A stretch of DNA of 64,000 nt from an uncultured Collinsella sp. (GCA_902470345.1 CABRGB010000002.1:1-64000); one strand, 5' to 3'. Numbered from the stretch's first letter, positions 1-10,534 are shown. The notes: a model not told the origin generated them from the sequence alone. Made by a program: numbers and translations.

Positions 1-1228
1 CGCCCTCGGCGCCGGCGACGCAGGCGCTCGTGGTGAGGTTGAGGCCGATGGCGGCGGCGCAGTAGAGGGCGTCCATGACCTGCTCGTCATTGAGCTGCAG
101 GTGGTCGGCCAGGGCCAGCACGCAGCCGGGCACGACGCCCGCGGAGCCTGCCGTGGGGGCCGCGACGATCACGCCCATAGTGGCGGAGCGCTCAAGTACG
201 GCCATGGCACGTGCCACGGCTTCGGTCTGTACGGCGCCCATTAAACTGGAGCTAAGGTCGTTGCGGCCGGTGGCATCGACGAGCTTAGCCTCGCCGCCGA
301 TAAGCCCGCCGAGCGAGCGCTGCGGATTGGCGATGGGGGCCGTGGTCTCCTCGCGCATGACGTCGAGCACGCGGCGCATGGCGGCGACGGCGTGCGCCTC
401 GCCGGTAAGGCGCCCCTCGCGCACGGCCATGACGGCGCCGATGCTGAGCCCCAGCTCCTCGCACGCGTCGAGCAGTTGCTCGCCGTCGTCGAAGATCTCC
501 TTGGCCGAGACGCCGGGGGAGAGCGATGATGCCGAGCCGGGGAGCTCAATAAAGGTGGCGTAGCCGACGTTGTCGAGTTTGCGCACCATGGGGATGACGG
601 TGTCATCGGGTGCGCCGTCGGTCTCAAAGACGGAGTAGGCCTGGCCGCCCACCTCGGTGCGGTAGGTACGGCAGAAGGCGATGTTCACGTGCGCGTAGGC
701 GAGCAGGTTCGTAAGTGCGGCGAGTACGCCGGGGACGTCCTGATGCGCCACGAAGAGCGTGGAGTACATGCCCGAGATGTCGACGCCGACGCCGTTGATG
801 CGGCTGATGCGCATCTTGCCGCCGCCCAGGCTTTCGCCGCGGACCTGCGCCGTAGCGCCCGTGTCGTCGACCATGTCGATATCGACGGTGTTGGGGTGGA
901 GGGAGGCGTCGTCGCCCTTGATGTCAAAGTGATAATCGAGGCCCTGCTCGCGTGCGAGGTCGAAGGCTTGCTTGATATTCTCGTCGTCGGTGTCGAGGCC
1001 CAGGATGCCCGCGACGAGCGCGCGGTCGGTGCCGTGGCCGCGGTAGGTGTGGGCGAAAGAGTTCCACAGGCCAAAGGTAACCTTGGTGATGCGGCCCTCG
1101 AGCAGGCTGGCGGCCACCTGTGCGCAACGCAGGGCGCCGGCGGTGTGCGATGAGCTGGGGCCGACCATGACGGGCCCCAAGATCTCGAATGCCGAGGTCG
1201 TAGCTAGTGTTTGCGGCTTGCCTGCCAT
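1..1228 (-). CDS. sdaA: L-serine ammonia-lyase, single-chain iron-sulfur type (3' part beyond window)
   Basis: Reads leftward from an ATG at 1228 (AAGGAGCAGCC just upstream) and stays open to base 1, so the C-terminus is missing. The product would deaminate L-serine to pyruvate and ammonia in the cytoplasm with a [4Fe-4S] cluster. The N-terminal beta domain starts with AFEILGPVMVGPSSSHTAGA, typical of SdaAB. An ACT-like stretch (FVAHQDVPGVLAALTNLLA) follows, and then the alpha domain begins (NPQRSLGGLIGGEAKLVDA, later APTAGSAGVVPG). Beta and alpha domains are therefore fused in one chain, as in E. coli-type enzymes. The cluster-binding cysteines expected near the C-terminus are mostly outside the window. 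It is monocistronic here, with a large palindrome directly upstream. Confidence 0.93.
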   Translation of the reverse strand, partial: MAGKPQTLATTSAFEILGPVMVGPSSSHTAGALRCAQVAASLLEGRITKVTFGLWNSFAHTYRGHGTDRALVAGILGLDTDDENIKQAFDLAREQGLDYHFDIKGDDASLHPNTVDIDMVDDTGATAQVRGESLGGGKMRISRINGVGVDISGMYSTLFVAHQDVPGVLAALTNLLAYAHVNIAFCRTYRTEVGGQAYSVFETDGAPDDTVIPMVRKLDNVGYATFIELPGSASSLSPGVSAKEIFDDGEQLLDACEELGLSIGAVMAVREGRLTGEAHAVAAMRRVLDVMREETTAPIANPQRSLGGLIGGEAKLVDATGRNDLSSSLMGAVQTEAVARAMAVLERSATMGVIVAAPTAGSAGVVPGCVLALADHLQLNDEQVMDALYCAAAIGLNLTTSACVAGAEG

Positions 1229-1253
1229 GGCTGCTCCTTTGTCTTGTCTCGTC

Positions 1254-1374
1254 GTCCCGAGGGGCGGGGCATAAGGTCGCCTGCTCGGGCAGTCCTGCTC
1301 GCACGGAGAGCACATTAAGTGCTCTCCGGCTCGTGCGGAACTCGCGATCGACCTTATGCCCCGCCCCTCGGGAC
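1254..1374. repeat. Long palindrome with 26-bp perfect arms
   Basis: Arms at 1254-1279 and 1349-1374 are perfect reverse complements (26 bp). A second small hairpin sits at the tip (1305-1313 pairs with 1319-1327). It fills the gap between the serine dehydratase start and the metK end. It has no T-run and lies at the 5' side of the dehydratase, so a simple terminator is unlikely. Its arm length matches the palindrome between def and fmt. Confidence 0.8.
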
Positions 1375-1470
1375 TAAGGATACATGGTTGGAGTTGCTAG
1401 ATGGCAAAATTCATCAGCTAGTGACGCAGCGTAGGCTCATATCGAAACATCTTCACCACCGGATTAATAA

Positions 1471-1506
1471 CAAAAGAAGTACCGCTTGGGGGCAGTACTT
1501 CTTTTG
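1471..1506 (-). terminator. Rho-independent terminator of metK
   Basis: Twelve-base perfect stem (1471-1482 with 1495-1506) with an A-run on one side and a T-run on the other, 36 bases beyond the metK stop. It could work in both directions. The 90 bases between it and the palindrome at 1254-1374 show no gene. Confidence 0.8.
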
Positions 1507-1542
1507 AAAGCGTGTGCGTGTTGCGACCTTGGTGGTTTCTAA

Positions 1543-2823
<1,281 letters not shown>

Positions 2824-2932
2824 GATTGTCCTTTCAAAAACGTGTCCCGGCGACCGTTACCATTCCGCCGAGCTCTATATGCAAGGGCACATCATATCGC
2901 GTTAATCGAATATTCACACCCTTTCCGCACCT

Positions 2933-3072
2933 ACTCATTGGGGACAGACTTAAATGACCAGCCTTAGGCGGCACTTGGGACACTCTTCAGACAACTTCGA
3001 AGAGTGTCCCCAACGACTAGTCGTTTAAGAACGTCCCCAACGACTAGTCATTTAAGTCTGTCCCCAATGAGT
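2933..3072. repeat. REP-like nested palindrome (GGGACAGACTT type)
   Basis: Outer arms of 24-25 bp (2934-2957 and 3048-3071) are perfect reverse complements. An inner hairpin (2977-2987 with 3000-3010) carries a related GGGACA core. The right half has two tandem copies of a CGACTAGTC-like unit (about 3013-3021 and 3041-3049). Such hairpins are typical of REP sequences mobilised by Y1/RAYT transposases, but no such transposase gene is in the window. It lies between the divergent metK and gltX. Confidence 0.75.
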
Positions 3073-3085
3073 GGGTCGGTGCCCT

Positions 3086-3116
3086 TTGTGCGGAGGTTGC
3101 TTTATTGCTTTATACT
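3086..3116 (+). promoter_or_regulatory. Candidate gltX promoter
   Basis: TTGTGC at 3086-3091 and TTTATA/TATACT at 3109-3116 with 17-19 bp spacing, about 40 bases upstream of the gltX start and just outside the REP-like palindrome. Confidence 0.4.
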
Positions 3117-3156
3117 GGTGCGGTTAGACATCCATCCTGCAATCGAGGAGATTTCC

Positions 3157-4632
3157 ATGGCATCAGACGTTCGCGTCCGCTTTGCACCCTCACCCACGGG
3201 CAAGCTGCACATCGGCGGCGCCCGCACCGCAATCTATAACTGGGCTTTCGCCCGCGCAAACGGCGGCACGTTCATCCTGCGCATCGACGACACCGACCCC
3301 ACCCGTTCCACCGACGAGAACACGCAGATCATTCTGCGCGCCATGCGTTGGCTGGGCCTGGACTGGGACGAGGGTCCCGAGGTGGGCGGCGACTTTGGCC
3401 CCTACGCACAGACCGAGCGCCTGGACCTGTACAAGCAGGCCGCCCAGAAGCTTTGGGACGAGGGCAAGGCCTATCCCTGCTTCTGCACCAAGGAGCAGCT
3501 CGACGCCGACCGCAAGGCCGCCCAGGAGCGCAAGGACCCCTTCCAGGGCTATCAGCGCCGCTGCCGCGATCTTGATCCCGAAGAGGCACGCCGCCGCATC
3601 GAGGCCGGCGAGTCCTACGTCCTGCGCATCAAGGTGCCCGAGGACCGCGGCGATGTCGTCATCCACGACGCCGTTCACGGCGAGGTGACCTTCGACGCCA
3701 AGGAGCTCGACGACTTCGTCATCTTCCGCTCCGACGGCACGCCCACGTATAACTTTGCGACCGTCGTCGACGACGCCATGATGAAGATCACCCACGTCAT
3801 CCGCGGCGACGACCATCTGTCCAACACCCCGCGTCAGGTCATGGTCTACGAGGCCCTTGGCGCGCCCGTGCCCACGTTCGCCCACATCTCCATGATCTTG
3901 GGTGCCGACGGCAAAAAACTCTCCAAGCGCCACGGCGCCACCTCGGTGGAGGAGTACCGCGACGCCGGTTATCTGTCCGACGCTTTCGTCAACTATCTGG
4001 CGCTGCTCGGCTGGTCGCTCGACGGCGAGACCACGATCATCCCGCGCGATGTCCTGGCCAGCAAGTTCTCGCTCGACCGCATCTCCAAGAACCCGGCGAC
4101 CTTCGACCCCAAGAAGCTCGACTGGGTCAATGCCGAGTACATCAACGGCATGTCCGATGCTCAGTTTGCCGACGAGATCATGGTCCCCGAACTGCACGAG
4201 GCTGGTCTCATCGAGGGTAATGTCGAGTACGGCGAGGATTGGATCGATGCGCTTGCCGCCATCGTCAAGCCGCGCACCAAGATGCCGGCCGACGCAGTAA
4301 CCGTCGCCGCCCCCATCTTTGCCACGGCCGAGACGCTTGAGTATGACGAAAAGTCAGTCAACAAGGGCCTGGCCAAGGAAGGCATGGGTGCCATTCTGGA
4401 TGCCGCCAAGGCCGCGCTCGAGGGCGTGGACGAGTGGACGGCCGCCAACATCGACGCCGCGCTTGAGCCGCTGCCCGAGCAGATGGACCTCAAGAAGCGC
4501 GTGGTGTTCCAAGCTGTGCGCGTCGCCGTCTGCGGCAACATGGTGAGCCCCCCGCTGGGCGAGACCATGGCGCTCGTCGGCCGCGACGACTGCCTGGCAC
4601 GCATCGACCGCGCCCGCACGATGGCGCTGTAG
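3157..4632 (+). CDS. gltX: Glutamate--tRNA ligase
   Basis: Class I aminoacyl-tRNA synthetase of 491 residues that charges tRNA-Glu, and probably tRNA-Gln in organisms using the amidotransferase route. The HIGH-type motif lies in APSPTGKLHIGGARTA near residue 10 and the KMSKS-type motif is KLSKRHG near residue 250. The Rossmann fold and C-terminal anticodon-binding region have the usual length. The frame is open upstream to 3004, but ATG 3157 is chosen because AATCGAGGAGATTTCC precedes it and the protein then begins directly with the catalytic fold (MASDVRVRFAPSPTG). A terminator follows at 4656, so the gene is probably transcribed alone. Confidence 0.97.
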   Translation: MASDVRVRFAPSPTGKLHIGGARTAIYNWAFARANGGTFILRIDDTDPTRSTDENTQIILRAMRWLGLDWDEGPEVGGDFGPYAQTERLDLYKQAAQKLWDEGKAYPCFCTKEQLDADRKAAQERKDPFQGYQRRCRDLDPEEARRRIEAGESYVLRIKVPEDRGDVVIHDAVHGEVTFDAKELDDFVIFRSDGTPTYNFATVVDDAMMKITHVIRGDDHLSNTPRQVMVYEALGAPVPTFAHISMILGADGKKLSKRHGATSVEEYRDAGYLSDAFVNYLALLGWSLDGETTIIPRDVLASKFSLDRISKNPATFDPKKLDWVNAEYINGMSDAQFADEIMVPELHEAGLIEGNVEYGEDWIDALAAIVKPRTKMPADAVTVAAPIFATAETLEYDEKSVNKGLAKEGMGAILDAAKAALEGVDEWTAANIDAALEPLPEQMDLKKRVVFQAVRVAVCGNMVSPPLGETMALVGRDDCLARIDRARTMAL

Positions 4633-4655
4633 CAGCTGCGTAAACGCATGCATCC

Positions 4656-4687
4656 GAGCCCCGTTCACCCGAGCGGGGCTCTTGTTT
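4656..4687 (+). terminator. Rho-independent terminator of gltX
   Basis: GC-rich 8-bp stem GAGCCCCG (4656-4663) with CGGGGCTC (4674-4681), followed by TTGTTT. Confidence 0.85.
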
Positions 4688-4720
4688 CTGTAGACGTATG
4701 GGATAGGAGGTGCTGGGGCC

Positions 4721-7174
4721 ATGGCCGAGCAACTTTCGCTGTTTGGTTCGCCGGAACCTAAGGAAGCTCCGAAGTCCGCGGCCCCTGCTGCCGCCCCGGC
4801 GCAGCCCGAGCCCGCACCCGAACCCGTCGCCGCCTACGCGAGCGTGGTCCTCGATATCCCGACCCGTGCGCTGTCCGAGCCGTTTGCCTACGGCATTCCG
4901 CAGTCACTCGCCAACGATTCCCAGATTGGCTCCACCGTCCTCGTTCATTTTGGTAACCGTGCTGCCGCGGGTTACATCGTCGACATCGCGCCCGAGCTTG
5001 CCAACCTGCAAGGCAACGACGCTCTCGATCCTGCGCGCATCAAGCCTATCGAGGCTATCCTCAGCAAGCTGCTCTTTACCGCCGAGGCCGCACGCATCGC
5101 ACGCTGGATGAGCCGCGAGTACGTCGCAACGCTTTCCGAGTGCCTGCGCCTCTTCTTGCCCCCGGGTGGAAGCCCGCGCGTGGTCAAGGGCGACGACGGC
5201 GTCTGGACCGTTGAGCGCCCCGCCGTTAAACCCATCCAAAACCGCTGGGTTATGCTCACGCCCGAGGGTTTCGACTACACGCCGCCCAAGACCGCGGTCC
5301 GTCAGCGTCAGCTCATCGAGGCACTCCAATGCGGGCCGGTCACGACGCGCGACCTCAACCTGCTCTACAACAGTATGTCGGCAACCATCAAGGCGCTCGA
5401 AAAACGCGGCGTCGTGGTGGTGGAGGAGCGCCGCGCCTGGCGTGGCTGCAGCGAGCAGACCACGCTGTCCTCGGCGAGCGGCAAGGCCCCGGTCGCGCTC
5501 ACGAACGGCCAGCAGCAGGCGCTCGCGCAGATTGAGCGCGCTCGCCTGGATGCTCACGGCGACGTGGTGCTCGTCGATGGCGTTACCGGTTCCGGCAAAA
5601 CCGAGGTCTACCTTTCGGCGATTGAGCGCGTGCTGGCGGCCGGCCGTTCGGCCTGCGTGCTCGTGCCCGAGATTTCGCTGACGGTCCAGACCGTCGGCCG
5701 CTTCCGCTCGCGCTTTGGCGAGACGGTCGCTGTGTTCCATTCGCGTCTTTCGGCCGGCGAGCGTCTGGATCAGTGGGATATGGTCGCCAGCGGTGCCGCG
5801 CGCGTGGTCGTGGGCGCCCGCTCGGCGCTCTTTTGCCCGCTCAGCGACTTGGGCCTCATCATCATCGACGAGGAACATGAGACCAGCTACAAGCAGGGCT
5901 CCAGCCCGCGTTACCATGCGCGCGAAGTGGCTGCCGAGATGGCGCGCCGCTATCGGTGTCCGCTCGTACTGGGCTCCGCCACGCCCTCTGCCGAGGCCCT
6001 CGACCGCTGCCGCCGTGGCACGTATAACGGTGCTACCTGGACGCGCGTCGAGATGCCCGAGCGCCCGGGGCACGCCGTTTTGCCTACGGTTCGCATTGCC
6101 GATCTGCGCCGCGAGTTCGCACATGGCAGTCGCTCCATGTTCTCTAAACCGCTGATGGAAGGCCTGGAGCGCGTAGTCGAGCGCCACGAGAAGGCCGTGT
6201 TGCTGCACAACCGTCGCGGCTTTGCACCGTTCCTTATGTGCCGCGAATGCGGCTGCGTGCCCACCTGTAACCACTGCTCCACGGCGCTTACGTACCACGA
6301 GCGCACGCACACGCTGCAGTGCCACACCTGCGGATCGTCCTGGCGCGTGCAGCCCTATCCTGCACCCACGAGTCGCTGTCCTAAGTGCGGCAGCCGCTAT
6401 CTGGCAAAAATGGGGCTGGGCACACAGCAGATCGAGGACGCACTGCACCAGATGCTGCCCGACGACGTCGCCATCATTCGCATGGATGCCGATTCCACGC
6501 GTGGCAAGGACGCGCATAAGAAGTTGCTCGAGCAGTTCGATGCGGCCGATTGCGCCGTGTTGCTGGGCACCCAGATGATTGCCAAGGGCCTCGACTTTCC
6601 CGAGGTCACGCTTGTGGGCGTGGTCAATGCCGACTTTGCGCTGAAGCTCCCCGATTTTAGAGCAGGGGAGCGCGCCTACGATCTACTGGAGCAGGTTGCG
6701 GGTCGCGCCGGTCGCGGCGATCGCCCCGGCGAGGTCATCATCCAGACCTATCTGCCCGAGGACCCGGTCATTCGCGCCGTCGCCGAGCACGACCGTTCGA
6801 TCTTTACCGACTACGACCTGGACCAGCGCCGCGACGCCCTGTATCCGCCGTTCGTGCGCCTGGCCAACATTTTGGTATGGTCGACGAATGCTGATGACGC
6901 ACGGGACTACATCGGTCGCATCGCGAAGCTCCTCAAGCGTCGCTGGCATGCCGCCGCTCCCGACTTTTTGTGGGCGGGGAGCGCCGTGCCCCAGGTGCTT
7001 GGTCCGGCTTCGTGTGTAATCGAGAGAGCCAAGGACCGTTACCGCTTCCATCTGCTTGTAAAGTCGCCGGTAGGGTACCATGTCTCTGATGATATCGACG
7101 CCTGCCTCAAAGAGGTGGGCTCCGTGCGCGGCGTGAGCGTGAGCGTTGACGTCGACGCCTATGATTTGATGTAA
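4721..7174 (+). CDS. priA: Primosomal protein N' (replication restart helicase PriA)
   Basis: The 817-residue superfamily 2 DNA helicase reloads the replisome at stalled forks. An alanine/proline-rich N-terminal linker (residues about 10-40) precedes the 3'-end DNA-binding domain. Walker A is GVTGSGKTEVY (about residue 290), the DEAH-type box is IIDEEHETSYKQG (about 385), and a cysteine cluster for two zinc ions runs through CRECGCVPTCNHCSTAL, CHTCGSSWRV and RCPKCGS (about 505-560). The C-terminal helicase half contains GRAGRGDRPGEV. The ATG is preceded by GGGATAGGAGGTGCTGGGGCC. def follows after 18 bases, so the two are probably co-transcribed. Confidence 0.96.
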   Translation: MAEQLSLFGSPEPKEAPKSAAPAAAPAQPEPAPEPVAAYASVVLDIPTRALSEPFAYGIPQSLANDSQIGSTVLVHFGNRAAAGYIVDIAPELANLQGNDALDPARIKPIEAILSKLLFTAEAARIARWMSREYVATLSECLRLFLPPGGSPRVVKGDDGVWTVERPAVKPIQNRWVMLTPEGFDYTPPKTAVRQRQLIEALQCGPVTTRDLNLLYNSMSATIKALEKRGVVVVEERRAWRGCSEQTTLSSASGKAPVALTNGQQQALAQIERARLDAHGDVVLVDGVTGSGKTEVYLSAIERVLAAGRSACVLVPEISLTVQTVGRFRSRFGETVAVFHSRLSAGERLDQWDMVASGAARVVVGARSALFCPLSDLGLIIIDEEHETSYKQGSSPRYHAREVAAEMARRYRCPLVLGSATPSAEALDRCRRGTYNGATWTRVEMPERPGHAVLPTVRIADLRREFAHGSRSMFSKPLMEGLERVVERHEKAVLLHNRRGFAPFLMCRECGCVPTCNHCSTALTYHERTHTLQCHTCGSSWRVQPYPAPTSRCPKCGSRYLAKMGLGTQQIEDALHQMLPDDVAIIRMDADSTRGKDAHKKLLEQFDAADCAVLLGTQMIAKGLDFPEVTLVGVVNADFALKLPDFRAGERAYDLLEQVAGRAGRGDRPGEVIIQTYLPEDPVIRAVAEHDRSIFTDYDLDQRRDALYPPFVRLANILVWSTNADDARDYIGRIAKLLKRRWHAAAPDFLWAGSAVPQVLGPASCVIERAKDRYRFHLLVKSPVGYHVSDDIDACLKEVGSVRGVSVSVDVDAYDLM

Positions 7175-7192
7175 CAACCCGAAAGGATGGCC

Positions 7193-7729
7193 ATGGAAGC
7201 CAACGGAATCGTACTGTCGCCCGACCCTCGTCTGCGCCAGGAGTGCGCCGTCATCGAGGAGATCACCCCGGCGATCGAGGCGCTTGCCGAGAAGATGAAG
7301 AAGATGATGTTCGAGAACGGCGGTTGTGGCCTTGCTGCCCCGCAGATCGGCGAGCTCATCCAGCTCGTCACCATCGACTGCGATTACAGTGACAAGAGCG
7401 ACTACGATCCGTACGTGCTCATTAACCCCGTCATTGTTGAGCAGAGCGACCATCTGGTGCCGTTTAGCGAGGGCTGCCTTTCCATCCCTGGCATTAGCTG
7501 CGAGATCGAGCGTCCCGATCACGTTGTCGTCGAGGCGTATGACCTGGATGCCAACCTGATTCGCTATGAGGCCACGGGCGATCTGTTCTGCGTGTGCCTC
7601 CAGCATGAGATCGATCACCTGCACGGTAATACCATGTTTGAGCGGCTCAAGCCGATGCAGCGCATCAAGGCAGTCAAGGAGTACCAGGACGCCCTGGCCC
7701 GCGGCGCTCGACCGGGCGAGACTGAGTAG
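7193..7729 (+). CDS. def: Peptide deformylase
   Basis: Metalloenzyme of 178 residues that removes the N-formyl group from nascent proteins. All three motifs are present: GCGLAAPQIG, EGCLSIPG with the metal-binding Cys, and QHEIDHLHG with the two His ligands and catalytic Glu. ATG 7193 is preferred over the in-frame ATG 7187 because GAAAGG lies six bases before 7193 and abuts 7187. The formylation partner fmt lies about 330 bases downstream, beyond a long palindrome. Confidence 0.96.
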   Translation: MEANGIVLSPDPRLRQECAVIEEITPAIEALAEKMKKMMFENGGCGLAAPQIGELIQLVTIDCDYSDKSDYDPYVLINPVIVEQSDHLVPFSEGCLSIPGISCEIERPDHVVVEAYDLDANLIRYEATGDLFCVCLQHEIDHLHGNTMFERLKPMQRIKAVKEYQDALARGARPGETE

Positions 7730-7737
7730 GTCCCACC

Positions 7738-7839
7738 GTCCCCGGTGCTGAGCGCCCACATATCATCCCGTGCTCAAACATTCTCGCTGCGCTGCGAAAC
7801 TGCGCGCGGGACGATATGTGGGCGCTCAGCACCGGGGAC
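7738..7839. repeat. Long palindrome with 26-bp perfect arms between def and fmt
   Basis: Arms 7738-7763 and 7814-7839 are perfect complements. With one mismatch they extend inward to 7770 and 7807. The stem starts nine bases after the def stop and is not followed by a T-run. The rest of the gap (7840-8055) shows a thymine-rich stretch but no gene. Confidence 0.8.
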
Positions 7840-8055
7840 TGCGTTGTTCTGGCTTGGTTCGCCCGGGTGCCGTTGGGCCAGGGAGGGGCGTCTTCGCTGA
7901 TAGGTGCTTTGTTGGGAGGGCTGCTTTTATGCGGCTCTTTCTTTGTTTTTGGGTATATTTGTTTCTGTTGAATTGTTCTTGCGGATGGGCTGAGTACTTG
8001 GCTTTCCGCTGTTATTTGTAGCCGTCTCGGCTTTGGTTGAGGGGAGACGTTCTTT

Positions 8056-8976
8056 ATGCGTATTGTGTTTATGGGTACGCCTGATTTTGCTGTGCCTTCG
8101 CTTACTTCGCTTGTTGAGGCTGGCAATGAGATTGTGCTTGTCATTACTCGTCCCGATGCTGTTCGTGGGCGTGGTAAAAAGTTGGAGCCGTCTCCTGTTA
8201 AGGCCAAGGCGCTTGAGCTGGGGTTGCCGGTCGTTGAGGCCAATCGTATGACGCCTGAGGTTGTTGAGGCGCTCCAGGCTGCGCTGGCTGAAATTTTCTG
8301 TGTGGCCGCGTACGGTTGCATTTTGCCTGATGAGGTGCTGCATATGGCGCCGCTTGGTATTGTGAATGTTCATGCTTCGCTGCTGCCTCGTTGGCGTGGC
8401 GCTGCTCCCATTCAGCGTGCCATTCTTGCTGGTGATGAGGTTGCTGGCGTTTCCATTATGCGCATTGGACATGGCGTGGATACGGGCGCTTATTGCGCCC
8501 AGGCGTCTACGTCGGTTGCCGGTAAGCATGCTGAGGCGCTCACGATGGAGCTTGGTGAGCTTGGCGGTAAGTTGCTTGCCGATATGCTTCCCTCGCTTGC
8601 CGATGGCTCGGCTGTTTGGACTGAGCAGGATGAGTCGTTCGTCACGCATGCTGCCAAGATTTCCAAGCAGGAGATGCGTCTGGATCCGAAGATGGCGGCG
8701 CTCGATTGCGTGCGTCATGTGCTTGCTTCGTCCGATACCGCGCCTGCCCGTTGCGTGATTGCCGGTAAGTCGGTTCGCGTGCTCGATGCCGCGCCGGCTG
8801 ATGTGTCGCTTGGCGAGGGCGCTGTTGCCGTCAAGAGCAAGCGTGTTTACCTGGGCCTTTCCGATGGCGCGGTTGAACTGCTCGAGGTTAAGCCCGATGG
8901 CAAGCGTGCCATGGCTGCTTCTGCCTGGGCTGCCGGCCTGCAGGGTGTCGACCTTACGTGGGGTGTACTGTCATGA
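8056..8976 (+). CDS. fmt: Methionyl-tRNA formyltransferase
   Basis: The 306-residue enzyme formylates initiator Met-tRNA using 10-formyl-tetrahydrofolate. The N-terminal formyltransferase fold starts MRIVFMGTPDFAVPSL. The folate and catalytic region is HASLLPRWRGAAPIQRAI (about residues 108-125), and the C-terminal tRNA-binding barrel follows from about residue 205. GGGGAGACG lies upstream of the ATG. Its stop overlaps the rsmB start in ATGA. T-rich wobble positions early in the gene differ from the C-rich neighbours. Confidence 0.97.
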   Translation: MRIVFMGTPDFAVPSLTSLVEAGNEIVLVITRPDAVRGRGKKLEPSPVKAKALELGLPVVEANRMTPEVVEALQAALAEIFCVAAYGCILPDEVLHMAPLGIVNVHASLLPRWRGAAPIQRAILAGDEVAGVSIMRIGHGVDTGAYCAQASTSVAGKHAEALTMELGELGGKLLADMLPSLADGSAVWTEQDESFVTHAAKISKQEMRLDPKMAALDCVRHVLASSDTAPARCVIAGKSVRVLDAAPADVSLGEGAVAVKSKRVYLGLSDGAVELLEVKPDGKRAMAASAWAAGLQGVDLTWGVLS

Positions 8977-10373
8977 GCAAGTTGTCTCCTGCGCGCAAGC
9001 TTGCGCTCGATGTGTTGATGGAGGCTGATCGCCGCGGTATGTACGCACGCGACGTGTTGTCTTCACGTGCTTCCGCCAAGGCCATTGACCAGCGCGATTC
9101 CGCTTTTGCCGCTCGTTTGGCGCTCGGTGTTGCCGCCACGCAGGGCATTTTGGATGAGTTGCTCGATCAGTTTTTGGATAAGCCAAAAAAGGTCGCGCCG
9201 CGCGTTCGCATGGCGCTTCGCATCTCGGCCTTCGAGATGCTCTACCTGCATACGCCGGGCCGCGTTGCCGTAAGTCAGGGTGTTGAGCTGGTGCGCAGCG
9301 GTGCTAAGTCTGCCGCGGGCCTGGCTAACGCGGTGCTGCACAAGGTTGCGGACAACGTTGAGGACTTTGCCACGGCATCCGACGTGGATGAGTCCGAGCG
9401 CCGTTTGGTTCGCCTTTCGCGTTTGATGGGTCTCCCTCGCTGGCTGTGCGCTCGTATCATGGCCTCGTTCGATACGCCCGAGGGTGCGCTCAACTTTGCC
9501 GGCAATCTGGCTCCTGCGCCGCTTGCTCTGCACGAGAATGCGTTTGCGACCAAGGCCGACCCGTATATCTCGCAGCTCGTTGCGCCTGTCTTTCCGGGCT
9601 GCCATGCTCCGGTCGATGCTCAGGTTACGGTTGCGTCCGGCGTGTTTGAGCGTGCTGCCGCGGTTGCCTCGGACCTTAACGCCCAGCTTATCGCTACTGC
9701 CGCGACACGTCCCGGTCGTTGTCTGGAGATTGGCGCCGGTCGCGGCACCAAGACCTATGTGATGATGTGCCAAGCCAAGCGTGCCGGGTACGAGCATCAG
9801 CATACCGCGCTCGACCTGCATGATCGTAAATGTGATCAGAATCTCGCGCGCCTGCACAAGGCGGGTATTACGGGTGTTCGTACGGTGTCGGGCGATGCCT
9901 GCGAGCTCAATGAGGTGCTTACGTCGTTTGATGCCATGCTTGGCGAGCCTGCCCTGTTCGACACGGTGTTTATCGATGCGCCGTGCTCTGGCACCGGCAC
10001 CATGCGCCGTCACCCCGAGATACCGTGGCGTTTGACCGAGAACGACGTTACGACTGAGCTGCCCAAGCTGCAGCTGACGATGCTCAAGGAAGCAGCCGCG
10101 CGCGTGGCTGCCGGCGGTGAGCTTATCTATGCCACCTGCTCGGTTTTTGATGAAGAGAACACGCAGGTCGTGGATGCCTTCCTGGCCTCTCCCGAGGGTG
10201 CTGGCTTTACCGTGGCGCCGCTCTCCGAAGCCCAGATTCTGCAGCTCCCCGAGTTTGCCCAGGCCAAGAAGCTCGTTTCCGTACGCCAAAACGACCGCGG
10301 GCTCTTCCAAAGCGTCCCCGTAAACGCCGACTCCTACGACGGCCACTTCTGCGCCCGCCTGGTCCACAAGTAG
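8973..10373 (+). CDS. rsmB: 16S rRNA (cytosine-5)-methyltransferase RsmB/Sun family
   Basis: The 466-residue protein would methylate C967-equivalent cytosine of 16S rRNA. A NusB-like N-terminal RNA-binding domain (residues about 5-135) precedes the Rossmann methyltransferase. Motifs are the SAM loop EIGAGRGTKTYVM, the DAPCSGTGTMRRHPEIPWR segment with one catalytic Cys, and YATCSVFDEEN with the second. The ATG overlaps the fmt stop (ATGA), supporting translational coupling. An in-frame upstream start at 8958 lies inside fmt and is less likely. Confidence 0.93.
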   Translation: MSKLSPARKLALDVLMEADRRGMYARDVLSSRASAKAIDQRDSAFAARLALGVAATQGILDELLDQFLDKPKKVAPRVRMALRISAFEMLYLHTPGRVAVSQGVELVRSGAKSAAGLANAVLHKVADNVEDFATASDVDESERRLVRLSRLMGLPRWLCARIMASFDTPEGALNFAGNLAPAPLALHENAFATKADPYISQLVAPVFPGCHAPVDAQVTVASGVFERAAAVASDLNAQLIATAATRPGRCLEIGAGRGTKTYVMMCQAKRAGYEHQHTALDLHDRKCDQNLARLHKAGITGVRTVSGDACELNEVLTSFDAMLGEPALFDTVFIDAPCSGTGTMRRHPEIPWRLTENDVTTELPKLQLTMLKEAAARVAAGGELIYATCSVFDEENTQVVDAFLASPEGAGFTVAPLSEAQILQLPEFAQAKKLVSVRQNDRGLFQSVPVNADSYDGHFCARLVHK

Positions 10374-10378
10374 CTACT

Positions 10379-10446
10379 AAGTTGCGGTGAAATAGGGATT
10401 GAATAGCGGCATCTACCCGCCAAACAGTCCTTATTTCACCGCAACT
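10379..10446. repeat. Palindromic repeat, copy 1
   Basis: Fourteen-base perfect arms (GTTGCGGTGAAATA at 10381-10394; complement 10432-10445) with a loop that is also conserved in the copy at 10718-10792. It begins six bases after the rsmB stop. Confidence 0.8.
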
Positions 10447-10534
10447 CAGGATGTCCTGCGAGTGGAGATCGCAATAGCGGTAAAGAGTGGGAAAAATAGC
10501 CACGTTTCATACTTACTGCTATCAAAAGTAGGGC

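Noticed and set aside
1319..1507. 62-codon frame between the serine dehydratase and metK
   Set aside because: It starts inside a palindrome and ends in the metK terminator, with no ribosome site.
2824..2932. Possible SAM-sensing riboswitch upstream of metK
   Set aside because: No recognisable SAM-I, SAM-II or SMK box layout could be drawn in this short leader.
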